Shown one piece after another: positions 7,600-16,475 of a DNA stretch of 32,899 bases (its first letter is position 1; every line of letters begins with the position of its first letter). The position numbers were made by a program, and so were the translations under genes. The notes beneath the pieces were generated by a model. The model made no database searches. It worked only from the letters and a program-made list of their open reading frames with translations, and was not told the DNA's origin. The stretch is taken from positions 1-32,899 of the forward strand of contig VBKE01000020.1 in assembly GCA_005879605.1 (NCBI GenBank), in the 5' to 3' direction. Origin of the DNA: Deltaproteobacteria bacterium (GTDB lineage Bacteria > Desulfobacterota > Binatia > UBA9968).

Positions 7600-8617
7600 G
7601 GTTGCGAATATTTTGTTGATACGGCGGATGGATCACTCCCTTTTCAGTGATAATCGCCGAAATTAAGTCTTGGGAGGTTATGTCAAAGGCCGGATTCAAT
7701 ATCTTTGTGCCTTTGGGCGCGAGCGCCCGACCGAAGATATGCGACACCTCTTTGGGGTCCCTTTGTTCGATGGGGATGTCCTCTCCCGTCGTGCAATCGA
7801 GATCGATAGAGGAAGTCGGACCCGCGACATAAAACGGGATTCCGTGCCTTTTCGCGAGCACTGCGATTCCGTAGGTGCCGATTTTATTGGCCACATCGCC
7901 GTTCGCCGCGACGCGATCGCAACCGACCACCACGGCGTCGACCCGACCCTTTTGCATCAAGTAACCCACCATATTGTCCGTGACTAGCGTGGCAGCAATT
8001 TTTTCTTTCTTGAGCTCCCACGCCGTCAGACGCGCGCCTTGAAGAAAAGGTCGCGTCTCGTTGATCCACACTTCGACTGATTTTCCTGACTCCTTTAACG
8101 CCCGAATCACACCGAGCGCCGTTCCATACCCCGCGGTCGCCAGCGCGCCGGCGTTGCAGTGAGTCATCACCTGCCGGGCATTGCGCAGCAGGCTCGCGCC
8201 GAATTTGCCTAATTGTTTGTTAGCGACGATATCGTCTTTATAGATTTTCTGGGCTTCCTCTTTGAGTAACCGCTTGACGGTTTCAACGCCTCGGCTCCGA
8301 TTTTCCGTGTAAACCCTGCGCATCCGCTCCAGAGCCCAGAATAAATTCACCGCGGTGGGACGGGTCTTGGAAAGAGTTAAACAAATGCGCTCGAATTCAC
8401 GGTCGAAACGCTTCTCTCGGGCTTTCGACGCGCCCAAAGCCACACCCATGGCCGCGGCGACGCCGATCGCCGGCGCGCCACGAATCACCATGTCGCGAAT
8501 CGCTTGCGCCACTTGCTGGCAGTTACGGCAAACCCGATAGATCTCTTTGTGAGGCAGCATTCGCTGATCGAGCATGATGACTCGATCGTGTTTCCATTCG
8601 ATGGTTCTCACGGCCAT
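7586..8617 (-). CDS. mtnA: S-methyl-5-thioribose-1-phosphate isomerase
   Basis: MtnA converts 5-methylthioribose-1-phosphate to the ribulose form in the methionine salvage pathway. The 343-residue protein belongs to the aIF2B/MtnA fold. It carries the isomerase-specific MVIRGAPAIGVAAA segment, the catalytic cysteine in THCNAGALATAGYGTALG and the catalytic aspartate in VGCDRVAANGDVANKIGTYG, so it is an active-type isomerase rather than an eIF2B-like subunit. TSSIDLDCTTGEDIPIEQR near the C-terminus also fits. No other methionine-salvage gene is nearby. It shares an overlapping junction with gshA, linking two sulfur amino-acid steps on one transcript. Confidence 0.96.
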   Translation of the reverse strand: MAVRTIEWKHDRVIMLDQRMLPHKEIYRVCRNCQQVAQAIRDMVIRGAPAIGVAAAMGVALGASKAREKRFDREFERICLTLSKTRPTAVNLFWALERMRRVYTENRSRGVETVKRLLKEEAQKIYKDDIVANKQLGKFGASLLRNARQVMTHCNAGALATAGYGTALGVIRALKESGKSVEVWINETRPFLQGARLTAWELKKEKIAATLVTDNMVGYLMQKGRVDAVVVGCDRVAANGDVANKIGTYGIAVLAKRHGIPFYVAGPTSSIDLDCTTGEDIPIEQRDPKEVSHIFGRALAPKGTKILNPAFDITSQDLISAIITEKGVIHPPYQQNIRNHVSH

Positions 8618-8645
8618 GAGAATGTTCCTATTTTCGAGAAGAATG

Positions 8646-8675
8646 AGTATATTAGGCGCAAGAAGGAAGCGTCAA
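8646..8675 (-). promoter_or_regulatory. Sigma70-type promoter of mtnA-gshA
   Basis: On the minus strand TTGACG (8670-8675) and TATACT (8646-8651) are separated by 18 bp. Each matches 5 of 6 consensus bases. The -10 ends 28 bp before the mtnA ATG. Confidence 0.6.
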
Positions 8676-8685
8676 GAGCGACCTC

Positions 8686-8928
8686 GTGGATTTCCATCAT
8701 CTCTTCGGTTATCTGTCCGGACTCCTTCTCATTAGACCAGAGATGGAACCTGCCACCTTGTTCCGCACTGCCGGTCTGGTGCATGTTCTCGACGCGATTC
8801 TGTGTCGTGTGATCGCCGGTCACAGCGGACGACGGAAGAATCTCTGGACGGTCGCCGGCTTGCTGTTGGGAATTTGGGCATTGGGAACGCTCTTTCTTTT
8901 GCCCGCCAAGGTGCGAGAAAACGGATGA
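8686..8928 (+). CDS. Possible small membrane protein
   Basis: This 80-codon frame starts at GTG 8686; an in-frame ATG lies nearer the middle. The C-terminal half has a positively charged stretch, GHSGRRKNLW, followed by a clear hydrophobic segment, TVAGLLLGIWALGTLFLLP. That fits one membrane helix with the positive-inside rule. No good ribosome-binding site precedes either start and no family was recognised. The rest of this 369-bp gap between mtnA and acpS holds the mtnA promoter and nothing else evident. Confidence 0.35.
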   Translation: MDFHHLFGYLSGLLLIRPEMEPATLFRTAGLVHVLDAILCRVIAGHSGRRKNLWTVAGLLLGIWALGTLFLLPAKVRENG

Positions 8929-8986
8929 GTATACGGCCCGCCGTCAGGATCGACTCGGAGCACGGGTCGTCCTAATCATCGACAAG

Positions 8987-9382
8987 TTAAAACTTACCGC
9001 CCTCAGCGATTACATACGCCAGACCGTGTTCTTTGGTATGAGTAATCGATAGTGCCCAGCGGCGAATGCCGAGCTGCTCCGCAAGCTGTGCGGTTTTATC
9101 GTGCAAGACAATCTCCGGTTTTCCGCTTCGCGCCCGCCCCACCTCGATATCGAGCCAGCGGACCTTAGAGCCCCAACCTCTTCCCAGCGCCTTCATCACC
9201 GCCTCTTTGGCGGCAAATCGCCCCGCATAGCTTTCGTATTTACCGCGCCGTTTCTTTTCGCAATACAGAATTTCCTTTTCCGTGAAAACCCGTTCGCGAA
9301 ACCGCCGGCCGATACGGCTATCCTCCAAGGCCTGCTGAATCCGCTCGACTTCCACCAGATCCACCCCGGCGCTGATGATCAT
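8987..9382 (-). CDS. acpS: Holo-[acyl-carrier-protein] synthase
   Basis: AcpS transfers 4'-phosphopantetheine from coenzyme A to the serine of acyl carrier protein, activating it for fatty acid synthesis. The 131 residues match the family length. The magnesium-binding start GVDLVEVERIQQAL and the signature ESYAGRFAAKEAVMKALGRG are clear, as is the late SITHTKEHGLAYVIA segment. The gene stands alone on the minus strand, divergent from the binding-protein gene. It is functionally related to panB-panC because it uses coenzyme A, but it is not in their operon. Confidence 0.95.
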   Translation of the reverse strand: MIISAGVDLVEVERIQQALEDSRIGRRFRERVFTEKEILYCEKKRRGKYESYAGRFAAKEAVMKALGRGWGSKVRWLDIEVGRARSGKPEIVLHDKTAQLAEQLGIRRWALSITHTKEHGLAYVIAEGGKF

Positions 9383-9497
9383 GACTTAAAACCTAGCTTC
9401 TCCGGGTACCGCCGTCAACGGATCCCATCGACGACACCATTGCGCATTGACTGAGGCATCGGGTTCGCGTAAGTTTCTTGACAAAAGGAGAATAGAA

Positions 9498-10685
9498 ATG
9501 ACTGTATTGCGACGACTGACGGCGATCGTACTGTTTACCGCGTTATTCAATGTTCCTGTCGTTGCCTGGGCGCAGAAGGGCACGATCAAGCTCGCCGTAC
9601 AAGCGCCACTCTCCGGAGAGCAGGCCGCTTTGGGCGAGCATGTAAAGCTCGGGGCGCAGTTAGCGGTGGAGGAGGCGAGCAAAGCGTTCAAAGCCCTGGG
9701 CTACGATCTCGTCTTCGTTCCCTATGACGACCAGGCGAAGCCTGAAGTCGGCGTCGCCAATGCCAGAAACATCGTCGCCGATCCAAATGTGCTCGCGCTG
9801 GTGGGCCATTTCAATTCCGGCGTCGCTCTGCCCGCATCGGAGGTGTACAAAGACGCGATGCTGGCAATGATCTCGCCTGCGAATACCGCCACCGAGATTA
9901 CCGACCGAGGCTATCCCAATGTCAATCGCGTCTGCGGCCGGGACGATGTGCAGGGGCCGGTGGGAGCCCGATTTGCCGCCCAGGACTTAAAACTGAAATC
10001 GGTTTATGTCATCCACGACAAAACCTTATATGGTCAGGGCGTGGCGGATAACTTCCGGCAGGAGGCGATCAAGCTGGGACTCAAAGTCTTGGGTTACGAC
10101 GGCACCGAAGAACGCGCCAATTTTGCTCCCATGATCATTCCCATGAGGGCCAGGAACCCCGATCTCGTCTATTTCGGCGGCATCTACTACCAGGGAGGAC
10201 TGCTGCTCAAGCAGATGCGCGAGAAGGGAGTCAAGGCGGCGTTTATGGGTCCCGATGGGCTGGACTCATCGGAGATGGTTAAAATCACCGGGGCCCAGGT
10301 GATTGGCAGCTATTACACAACCGTCGCCGGGCCACCGGACGCCTATCCGGAGACGGCCGCCTTCGCCAAGAAATTCAAGCAGCGCTTCGGCAAAGAGGTG
10401 GAGTCGTTCGGTATGTACGGCTATGACGCGGCGCAAGTCGGGCTGAAAGCCATCGAACAGGCAATCCAGGCGAACGGGGGAAAGAAACCGAGTCGCGCCG
10501 AAGTTTCAGCGGCTGTTCGAAATCTGAAAAACTTCAAAGGGGTTACCGGTTCAATTACCTTCGACAATAAGGGCGATCCGGTCAAAGCGAAATACTTCGT
10601 GCTCCAGTTCGACAAAAGGAGCTATCCCGGGAAAGTCGTGAAGGTGATCGAGCAGCAAGCGCCCCAGGCTCTAGCCCGCAAGTAA
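9498..10685 (+). CDS. ABC transporter periplasmic binding protein, branched-chain amino acid (LivJ/LivK) type
   Basis: These proteins capture amino acids or related small molecules in the periplasm and deliver them to a Liv-type ABC permease. ATG 9498 is chosen because AAAGGAG lies 7 nt upstream. It gives a signal peptide of about 26 residues (MTVLRRLTAIVLFTALFNVP... to AWA, cleaved before QKG). The mature protein begins IKLAVQAPLSGEQAALGEHV, characteristic of the family, and continues with NARNIVADPNVLALVGHFNSGVALPASEVY, ISPANTATEITDRGYPN and YGQGVADNFRQEA. Total length is 395. No permease or ATPase genes are adjacent, so the partner and ligand are unknown. A weak candidate promoter (TTGACT 9447-9452, 17 bp, TAAGTT 9470-9475) precedes it. 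Confidence 0.92.
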   Translation: MTVLRRLTAIVLFTALFNVPVVAWAQKGTIKLAVQAPLSGEQAALGEHVKLGAQLAVEEASKAFKALGYDLVFVPYDDQAKPEVGVANARNIVADPNVLALVGHFNSGVALPASEVYKDAMLAMISPANTATEITDRGYPNVNRVCGRDDVQGPVGARFAAQDLKLKSVYVIHDKTLYGQGVADNFRQEAIKLGLKVLGYDGTEERANFAPMIIPMRARNPDLVYFGGIYYQGGLLLKQMREKGVKAAFMGPDGLDSSEMVKITGAQVIGSYYTTVAGPPDAYPETAAFAKKFKQRFGKEVESFGMYGYDAAQVGLKAIEQAIQANGGKKPSRAEVSAAVRNLKNFKGVTGSITFDNKGDPVKAKYFVLQFDKRSYPGKVVKVIEQQAPQALARK

Positions 10686-10772
10686 TAATCGACGGCGTCC
10701 CTGTTGCTGCGTGTGTCATCACCCCCTGTCTCCTTCCGCATGGCTCCGCTCCGGCAGATTCAATCTAAATCG

Positions 10773-11867
10773 ATGAGCAAAAAACTGCGCGTCGCGGTCC
10801 TCTTCGGTGGTAAATCCGCTGAGCATGAGATTTCTCTCATATCGGCCAGGAACATTGTCGCGGCGATGGACAAAAAAAAATACCAGATCGTGGCTATTGG
10901 CATCGACAAAGAAGGGCGATGGTTTTTCGACGAAGGACAACGGCTGTTGGGCGCCGCAGAACAAGCTGAAGTGAAGCTTACACGGCGAAGCGTTTGCACT
11001 GCCATCTTGCCGGGAGCCAAACAATCACCGATGATTCCGCTCTCTCCGCGCCGCGCGTTGGGAGAAGTAGACGTCGTCTTTCCGGTGCTGCATGGTCCGT
11101 TCGGTGAGGATGGCACGGTTCAGGGGCTGCTCAAGCTCGCCAATGTTCCCTTTGTGGGCGCCGGAGTTCTCGGGTCGGCCGTGGGGATGGACAAGGACGT
11201 GGCGAAACGCTTACTTCGGGACGCGCACATTCCCACTGCGAAGTTTCTAGTTTTCGAGCGGGGGGCACAAGCCGGGATTCATTTCGCCGAAGTTAAGCGA
11301 ATCCTCGGTCTTCCCGTATTTGTCAAGCCCGCGAACCTCGGCTCTTCCGTAGGCATCAGCAAGGTGAGCAACCATAAACAACTCGGCGGCGCCATAAGCG
11401 AAGCTTTTCGTTATGACAATAAGATTTTGATCGAAGAGAGTATTCGCGGCCGTGAGATCGAATGTTCCGTCCTCGGCAATGAGCATCCCATCGCCTCACT
11501 GCCGGGAGAAATTATTACCCGCCATGAATTTTATTCTTATGACGCCAAATACATCGATGAGAAGGGCGCTCAACTTCTGATTCCCGCCCCTCTTCCGAAA
11601 GCCCTCGTGAAGCGAGTCAAAGAAATAGCCATTCAGTCTTTCAAGGTTCTCTGCTGCGAAGGAATGGCGCGCGTGGATTTTTTCCTCCGCCATGAGCGCG
11701 AGGTTTTCGTCAACGAGATTAATACGATACCGGGCTTTACGAAAATCAGCATGTATCCGCAGCTATGGGAAGCCAGCGGGATCTCCTATGCCGACCTCAT
11801 CGATCGGCTTATTCAGCTCGCCTTGCAGCGGTTCGAGCGAGAAAAGAATTTAAGAACTTCCGTCTAG
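10773..11867 (+). CDS. ddl: D-alanine-D-alanine ligase (DdlA-like)
   Basis: Ddl makes the D-Ala-D-Ala dipeptide that MurF adds to peptidoglycan precursors. From ATG 10773 (MSKKLRVAVLFGGKSAEHEI) the protein has 364 residues, the length of DdlA-type enzymes; an ATG at 10740 is an alternative and neither has a strong ribosome-binding site. ATP-grasp landmarks are FPVLHGPFGEDGTVQGLL, VFVKPANLGSSVGISKV, EESIRGREIECSVLG, ARVDFFL and VNEINTIPGFTKISMYP, the metal-binding end. The gene lies just outside the dcw cluster and is inverted, converging on ftsZ, so it is transcribed separately from the enzymes it feeds. Confidence 0.95.
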   Translation: MSKKLRVAVLFGGKSAEHEISLISARNIVAAMDKKKYQIVAIGIDKEGRWFFDEGQRLLGAAEQAEVKLTRRSVCTAILPGAKQSPMIPLSPRRALGEVDVVFPVLHGPFGEDGTVQGLLKLANVPFVGAGVLGSAVGMDKDVAKRLLRDAHIPTAKFLVFERGAQAGIHFAEVKRILGLPVFVKPANLGSSVGISKVSNHKQLGGAISEAFRYDNKILIEESIRGREIECSVLGNEHPIASLPGEIITRHEFYSYDAKYIDEKGAQLLIPAPLPKALVKRVKEIAIQSFKVLCCEGMARVDFFLRHEREVFVNEINTIPGFTKISMYPQLWEASGISYADLIDRLIQLALQRFEREKNLRTSV

Positions 11868-11890
11868 TGCCGATCAACTCGGTAGAGGGT

Positions 11891-12092
11891 ATGGGTGGCC
11901 TTCAACTCGACGGCGGCGGAATTGACTTCAGCAACAGTTACTTCCGCAGTGCCGACCTCCGCGGCGTGGACTTTTCCACCTCCCGGCTGGAGGGCGTCAG
12001 CCTCAACCGCGCAAAGATATCCGCCGCCTCGTTACACGGAGGAAATCGCCCTTTCCATCCAGCACGGCACGCGGATGCGCTATCGACGGTAG
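11891..12092 (+). pseudogene. Small pentapeptide-repeat-like gene, frameshifted
   Basis: From ATG 11891 the frame reads about seven pentapeptide-like units: IDFSN SYFRS ADLRG VDFST SRLEG VSLNR. This matches the A(D/N)LXX pattern of right-handed beta-helix repeats. Near 12023, around AAGATAT, one extra base seems to shift the frame. In the next frame it continues YPPPRYTEEIALSIQHGTRM followed by RYRR and a stop at 12090-12092, which looks like a genuine C-terminus. Removing one base would join them into a protein of about 65 residues. It follows ddl by about 20 bp. Function unknown; the family assignment is tentative. Confidence 0.45.
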
Positions 12093-12100
12093 CGCATCCG
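12072..12100. terminator. Strong hairpin between the convergent ddl side and ftsZ
   Basis: An 11-bp perfect stem (12072-12082 with 12090-12100) and a 7-nt loop lie 25 bp past the ftsZ stop, and also at the end of the plus-strand remnant. There is no T-run on either strand. It could stabilise or define 3' ends of the convergent transcripts, but it is not a classic intrinsic terminator. Confidence 0.45.
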
Positions 12101-12124
12101 ACCACCAACCAACGGGGCGCGCTT

Positions 12125-13333
12125 TTAATCCATTTGCCGTCTTAAAAACGTCGGGATGTCGTACTTATCGTCCTTGTCCGAGTTGGCGCCCAACTGAAAA
12201 CTCGCTTTGCTTAACGTCACCGTCTCGATCTCGTTGCTGCCCTGTTTCTTGCGTTGCCAAGTCGGCGTGTCCAGATCGTCGACAATGGTGCCCAAGTGAA
12301 CGACCTTCTTACTCTTCTGGTTCGCGTTGGCGGAAATCCTGGAGACATTTGCCGCAGCAGGCTTTGGTTCTTCTTTGACCTCTCCGAAGCCGGTGGCAAT
12401 GACCGTGATACGAATCTCGTCGACAATAGCGTCGTCGATGACCGCGCCGAAGATGATGTTGGCGTCATCGTCGGCTTCTTCTTGGATCATGGATGCCGCC
12501 TCGTTGACCTCGTGCAAGCAAAGATCCGGTCCACCGGTGATATTGATCAAGACGCCTCGGGCCCCTTGAATTGAAATATCTTCGAGCAGCGGGCTCGAGA
12601 TCGCTTTCTGCGCGGCCTCGATGGCGCGATTTTCGCCGGACGCCGCCGCAGCCCCCATTAACGCCAACCCCATTTCCGCCATGACCGTTCGCACGTCGGC
12701 AAAGTCGAGGTTGATCAAACCCGGCGTGATGATCAAATCCGATATGCCGCGAACCGCCTGCAGCAACACATCGTCCGCTTTGTGAAACGCCTCCAACATG
12801 GTCGTCGTCTTCGCGGCGATGCTCAGCAGCCGTTGGTTCGGGATGACGATCAGGGTATCCACGTTTTGTTTCAGTTCTTCGATCCCGTCGTCCGCCAGAT
12901 GCATTCTTTTCTTGCCCTCGAAGATGAAGGGCTTGGTGACGACGCCCACGGTAAGCGCCCCCGCTTCACGGGCCAACCGGGCCACCACCGGCGCCCCCCC
13001 TGTACCCGTGCCGCCGCCCATCCCAGCGGTGATAAAAATCATATCGGAGCCCGCAAGGTATTCCTTGAGCGTCTCTTCGTTTTCCATCGCCGCTCGCCGA
13101 CCGATCTCGGGATTGGCTCCGGCGCCAAGCCCTTTCGTCACCGCCGCTCCCAACTGAACCCGCACGGGCGCTCGGCTCGCTTCGAGAGACTGAGCGTCGG
13201 TGTTTGCCACCAGAAAATCAACGCCGCTGAGTTTGGCATTGATCATGGTATTCACCGCATTACCTCCTCCCCCGCCGATGCCGATGACTTTTATGCGGGC
13301 TTTAAGAATTCCGTGCTCCACGATTTCAAACAT
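12125..13333 (-). CDS. ftsZ: Cell division protein FtsZ
   Basis: FtsZ is the tubulin-like GTPase that polymerises into the division ring. The 402-residue protein has [16 protein letters not shown] at the start, the tubulin signature GGGTGTG at about 106-112 and the T7 catalytic loop NLDFADV at about 208-214. A flexible linker from about residue 318 leads to the conserved C-terminal peptide DIPTFLRRQ, which binds FtsA and other partners. A perfect AAGGAGG ribosome-binding site lies 8 nt before the ATG, stronger than those of its neighbours and consistent with high expression. It is the last gene of the dcw cluster, 44 bp after ftsA. Confidence 0.98.
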   Translation of the reverse strand: MFEIVEHGILKARIKVIGIGGGGGNAVNTMINAKLSGVDFLVANTDAQSLEASRAPVRVQLGAAVTKGLGAGANPEIGRRAAMENEETLKEYLAGSDMIFITAGMGGGTGTGGAPVVARLAREAGALTVGVVTKPFIFEGKKRMHLADDGIEELKQNVDTLIVIPNQRLLSIAAKTTTMLEAFHKADDVLLQAVRGISDLIITPGLINLDFADVRTVMAEMGLALMGAAAASGENRAIEAAQKAISSPLLEDISIQGARGVLINITGGPDLCLHEVNEAASMIQEEADDDANIIFGAVIDDAIVDEIRITVIATGFGEVKEEPKPAAANVSRISANANQKSKKVVHLGTIVDDLDTPTWQRKKQGSNEIETVTLSKASFQLGANSDKDDKYDIPTFLRRQMD

Positions 13334-13377
13334 AAATTTTCCTCCTTCAAATAAGGGTCAATAAATTTGTTTTCGAT

Positions 13378-14604
13378 TTAAAAAAACTCACTGAACCAGT
13401 CCGCCATGCGATGTTTGACCTTGGAAAAAATCCGATCGTCGCGGATGCGGAAGAAATTTCGCTCTTGCCGCTTCATCCCGTAAAGCACCAAGCCGACCCC
13501 CGTGGCGTAGACCGGACTGGAAATGACATCCACCAAGCCACCGACGTGACGGGGAATGCCGAGTCTCACGGGGATGCCGAAAATCTGCTCGGCCATTTCG
13601 ATGGCGCCCGACAGAAGCATCGAACCGCCGGTCATGACCACCCCCGAGGCCAACAGGTCTTCATATCCCGATTTTTCAATCTCTCGCTGGACCAGCCGAA
13701 AGACTTCATCCAGCCGGGGCTCGATGATCTCGCAAAGAATTTGCCGTGAAACGGTTCCCGGGGGCTTGCCGGCTGCGCTGGGCACCTCGACTCGCTCGTC
13801 CTCCGCCACCATCGAGGCTTTGGCAAAGCCGTAACGCTGCTTGATCCGCTCCGCGTCGCCGAAGGGCGTGCGTAAACCGGCAGCGATGTCGCCGGTCACG
13901 TGATTCCCTCCGATCGCGAGCACCGAGGTATGTTTCACGCTACCGTCATGGAAAACGGCGATATCCGTCGTACCGCCGCCCATGTCCACCAACGCGACGC
14001 CCAACTCGCGCTCTTGGTCGCTGAGGACCGCCTCCGCGGAGGCTAACGGTTCCAGCACAATGTCGGCGACGTTTAGACCGGTGCGGTTGCAACACTTGAT
14101 AATGTTCTGTGCCGAGGTCACCGCGCCGGTGACAATGTGCACCTTCGCTTCCAAGCGAACGCCGGACATGCCCAAGGGCTCTTTGATGCCATCTTGATCG
14201 TCGATGATGTAATCCTGCGGCAGAACATGCAGCACTTCCCGGTCCATGGGGATCGCCACCGCTTTGGCTGCGTCGATGACCCGATCGAGGTCCCGTGGAG
14301 TGACCTCTTTATTTTTGACGGCGACAATGCCGTGGCTGTTAAATCCTTTGATATGCCCACCCGCGATCCCCGTGAAAATCGTGTGGATCTCGCAGCCAGC
14401 CATCAACTCCGCTTCTTCCACGGCCTTTTTGATGGAGTTCACCGTGCTCTCGATGTTGATGACCACGCCCTTTCTGAGGCCTTGCGAGGAGTGCGTCCCC
14501 ACCCCGATCACTTCCACGCCATGCTCGGTCATTTCGCCGACAATGGCACAGACTTTTGACGTCCCGATATCCAAACCAACTACGATGCTGTGTTTCTTCG
14601 CCAT
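13378..14604 (-). CDS. ftsA: Cell division protein FtsA
   Basis: FtsA is an actin-like ATPase that anchors FtsZ filaments to the inner membrane. The 408 residues contain the phosphate-1 motif VVGLDIGTSKVCAIVGE, the VDMGGGTTDIAVF phosphate-2 motif, the adenosine motif VVMTGGSMLLSG and the SHRM-like inserted 1C domain between them. The last ~15 residues (KVKHRMADWFSEFF) form the amphipathic membrane-targeting helix. It lies between ftsQ (34-bp gap) and ftsZ, the usual order. Confidence 0.97.
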   Translation of the reverse strand: MAKKHSIVVGLDIGTSKVCAIVGEMTEHGVEVIGVGTHSSQGLRKGVVINIESTVNSIKKAVEEAELMAGCEIHTIFTGIAGGHIKGFNSHGIVAVKNKEVTPRDLDRVIDAAKAVAIPMDREVLHVLPQDYIIDDQDGIKEPLGMSGVRLEAKVHIVTGAVTSAQNIIKCCNRTGLNVADIVLEPLASAEAVLSDQERELGVALVDMGGGTTDIAVFHDGSVKHTSVLAIGGNHVTGDIAAGLRTPFGDAERIKQRYGFAKASMVAEDERVEVPSAAGKPPGTVSRQILCEIIEPRLDEVFRLVQREIEKSGYEDLLASGVVMTGGSMLLSGAIEMAEQIFGIPVRLGIPRHVGGLVDVISSPVYATGVGLVLYGMKRQERNFFRIRDDRIFSKVKHRMADWFSEFF

Positions 14605-14638
14605 AACTTTCTAACGAGAATGGTTTGTTCCTTTTAAT

Positions 14639-15454
14639 TCACCGCCGCACCCGCCTGAGGCGGGCCACCACTTGATCACGAAAACTTACATCCAGCGACG
14701 CTAATCGATCTTCGTTCCCCTTCCACAGCTTCAATACGTGATCCAAAAGTATCAATTTGTTATCCCAATCCCCCCAGCCCATGTGAAGCGCGACCGGATA
14801 CGCCGTCGTATAGAGAACCAAGCGATCCGGAGCGTCGAAATGAATCTCCGAAAGCGTGTGCGAATCCTTGGCCATCAGCTCGCCCAGTCGGACGGCATCC
14901 TGAATTCTCTTGCGGCTGGCAGGAGTCGAGCTGCTGAGCTCCTCGGGCCGAAAACCGGTGAGCAAAGGGAAGTTGACGCTTTCTCCCACTCCGACTTCTT
15001 TAAAAACCACGCCATCCGCGTCCACATAATAGAGCTTTCCCAACGCCACGATCGCTTTGGGAGTGCGCTCCTCCACTTCAATCACGACGCGACGAGGAAA
15101 CTCGCGACGCACTAACACGCGGCGTACCCAAGGGTGCTTGGCGATTTTCCTCTCGATGTCAGCGGGTTCGATCTTCCACATATTCATGCCATGCCTCAGT
15201 CCGGCCATGGCAACGATTTCGCTGCCGCCCACGTTTTCGCCGCCGCGCACTTGAATCTCCCGCACTGCGAAGTAGGGATTCTCACGGACGAACGCCCGAA
15301 CCGAAGCGGCCCCGGCCATCAATGGACCCCGCCACCGGTACGTCGCCATAGCCGCGACAAAAAGAACCGCGATGCTGCCCGCCAAGCATAAACGCCGGCG
15401 CCATCGACGGGCGTTCCGTTTTCGATTGTCTCTGCGATAAACCGATAGTTGCAT
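14639..15454 (-). CDS. ftsQ: Cell division protein FtsQ
   Basis: FtsQ is a bitopic divisome scaffold protein. A basic cytoplasmic tail (RRDNRKRNARRWRRR) precedes one membrane helix (LAGSIAVLFVAAMATY). A POTRA domain follows: YFAVREIQVRGGENVGGSEI through GMNMWKIEPADIERKIAKHP to WVRRVLVRREFPRRVVIEVE. An FtsQ-type beta domain comes next, with YYVDADGVVFKE and FPLLTGFR. ATG 15454 gives 271 residues and leaves 14 nt after murB. GTG 15484 is an alternative that would overlap murB. Confidence 0.93.
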   Translation of the reverse strand: MQLSVYRRDNRKRNARRWRRRLCLAGSIAVLFVAAMATYRWRGPLMAGAASVRAFVRENPYFAVREIQVRGGENVGGSEIVAMAGLRHGMNMWKIEPADIERKIAKHPWVRRVLVRREFPRRVVIEVEERTPKAIVALGKLYYVDADGVVFKEVGVGESVNFPLLTGFRPEELSSSTPASRKRIQDAVRLGELMAKDSHTLSEIHFDAPDRLVLYTTAYPVALHMGWGDWDNKLILLDHVLKLWKGNEDRLASLDVSFRDQVVARLRRVRR

Positions 15455-15468
15455 GAGCTTTTTCCCGC

Positions 15469-16419
15469 TTAGCTCGCCGACCACTCTCCCAACAGCCGAA
15501 CCTCCGGCACCAGTTCGATACCGAACTGTTCCTTTACTTCCGCGCGGGCGAGCTCCATGAGCCGGCGAACGTCTTCGGCCTTGGCCCCGCCGAGATTGAC
15601 GATGAAATTGGCGTGGCGTGCCGAGATCTGGGACTGACCGATCCGCTTACCCTTCAAACCCGCCGCCTCAATCAGTCTGCCGGCAAAGTCCCCCGCTGGA
15701 TTACGAAACATGGAACCCGAATTCGGATAACCGGATGGCTGGCTGCTTTTCCGCTTTGCGACCAACTCGCTAACTTTCGAACTTACTCGGGTCGCTTCTT
15801 CTTTACGGAGGCGCAAGCACACCCGGGTGACGACAGTGCCTGCTGGTAGATTCGAGCCCCGGTAAGTGAAGGTTAATTCCGGCCGATTGAAATGAATTGT
15901 TTTGCCCTCCCGTGTGAGTCCAACGACTTGGTCAACGACCTTTTCGAATTCCGAACCGTAAGCGCCGGCGTTCATGACGAGCGCCCCGCCCGCCGTCCCG
16001 GGAATGCCCTCGGCAAATTCCAATCCGCCGTAGCCTTTCCGTGCCGCGGCACGGACCAGTTGCGTCACTGCATAGGCAGCGCCAACGCGGACGCAAACCG
16101 TTTCCCCTTCCTCGCGCCACTCGACTTTGCGGAACTCTCCGACCAAATGAATCACCGCCCCGCGTACGCCGCGATCGCTGATCAAGGCATTGCTGCCGTT
16201 GCCCAGGAGAGAGACGGCGGTGCCGTATCGATGCAAGAGCGGCAAGACACAACTCAGTCCCTCGTCCGTTTCGACCTCAATGAAGTAGTCTGCCGGACCG
16301 CCGATTTTCATCGACGTATAGCGCGCTAGCGGCTCAGCGATCTTAACCTTTACGCCGGGGATGAGTTTCAGCCCGTGGGCCAAAGGTATTTCGTCAGTCT
16401 CCTTGGGCATCGGAAACAT
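15469..16419 (-). CDS. murB: UDP-N-acetylenolpyruvoylglucosamine reductase
   Basis: MurB reduces UDP-GlcNAc-enolpyruvate to UDP-MurNAc with NADPH and FAD. The FAD-binding domain shows YTSMKIGGPADYFIEVE, LGNGSNALISDRGVRG and LEFAEGIPGTAGGALVMNAG. The substrate domain has YPNSGSMFRNP, whose serine is the catalytic proton donor, and ISARHANFIVNLGGA. This layout is that of short type II MurB. ATG 16419 or 16410 is the likely start (about 316 residues). The frame is open back to 16503, but that extension (LEYWSIGVLE) is a translated short repeat, not protein. The 110-bp gap to murC is the widest between mur genes here. Confidence 0.95.
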   Translation of the reverse strand: MFPMPKETDEIPLAHGLKLIPGVKVKIAEPLARYTSMKIGGPADYFIEVETDEGLSCVLPLLHRYGTAVSLLGNGSNALISDRGVRGAVIHLVGEFRKVEWREEGETVCVRVGAAYAVTQLVRAAARKGYGGLEFAEGIPGTAGGALVMNAGAYGSEFEKVVDQVVGLTREGKTIHFNRPELTFTYRGSNLPAGTVVTRVCLRLRKEEATRVSSKVSELVAKRKSSQPSGYPNSGSMFRNPAGDFAGRLIEAAGLKGKRIGQSQISARHANFIVNLGGAKAEDVRRLMELARAEVKEQFGIELVPEVRLLGEWSAS

Positions 16420-16475
16420 CACAAGATGATTGGAGGGATGGAGGGGTGGAGTAATGGCGCAGAGACAATTTTCCA

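Noticed and set aside
8608..8823. A 71-codon minus-strand frame upstream of mtnA
   Set aside because: It spans the mtnA promoter, lacks a ribosome-binding site and resembles no family.
12072..12100. Classic intrinsic terminator of ftsZ
   Set aside because: The stem is strong but no T-run follows on either strand, so it is kept only as a hairpin.
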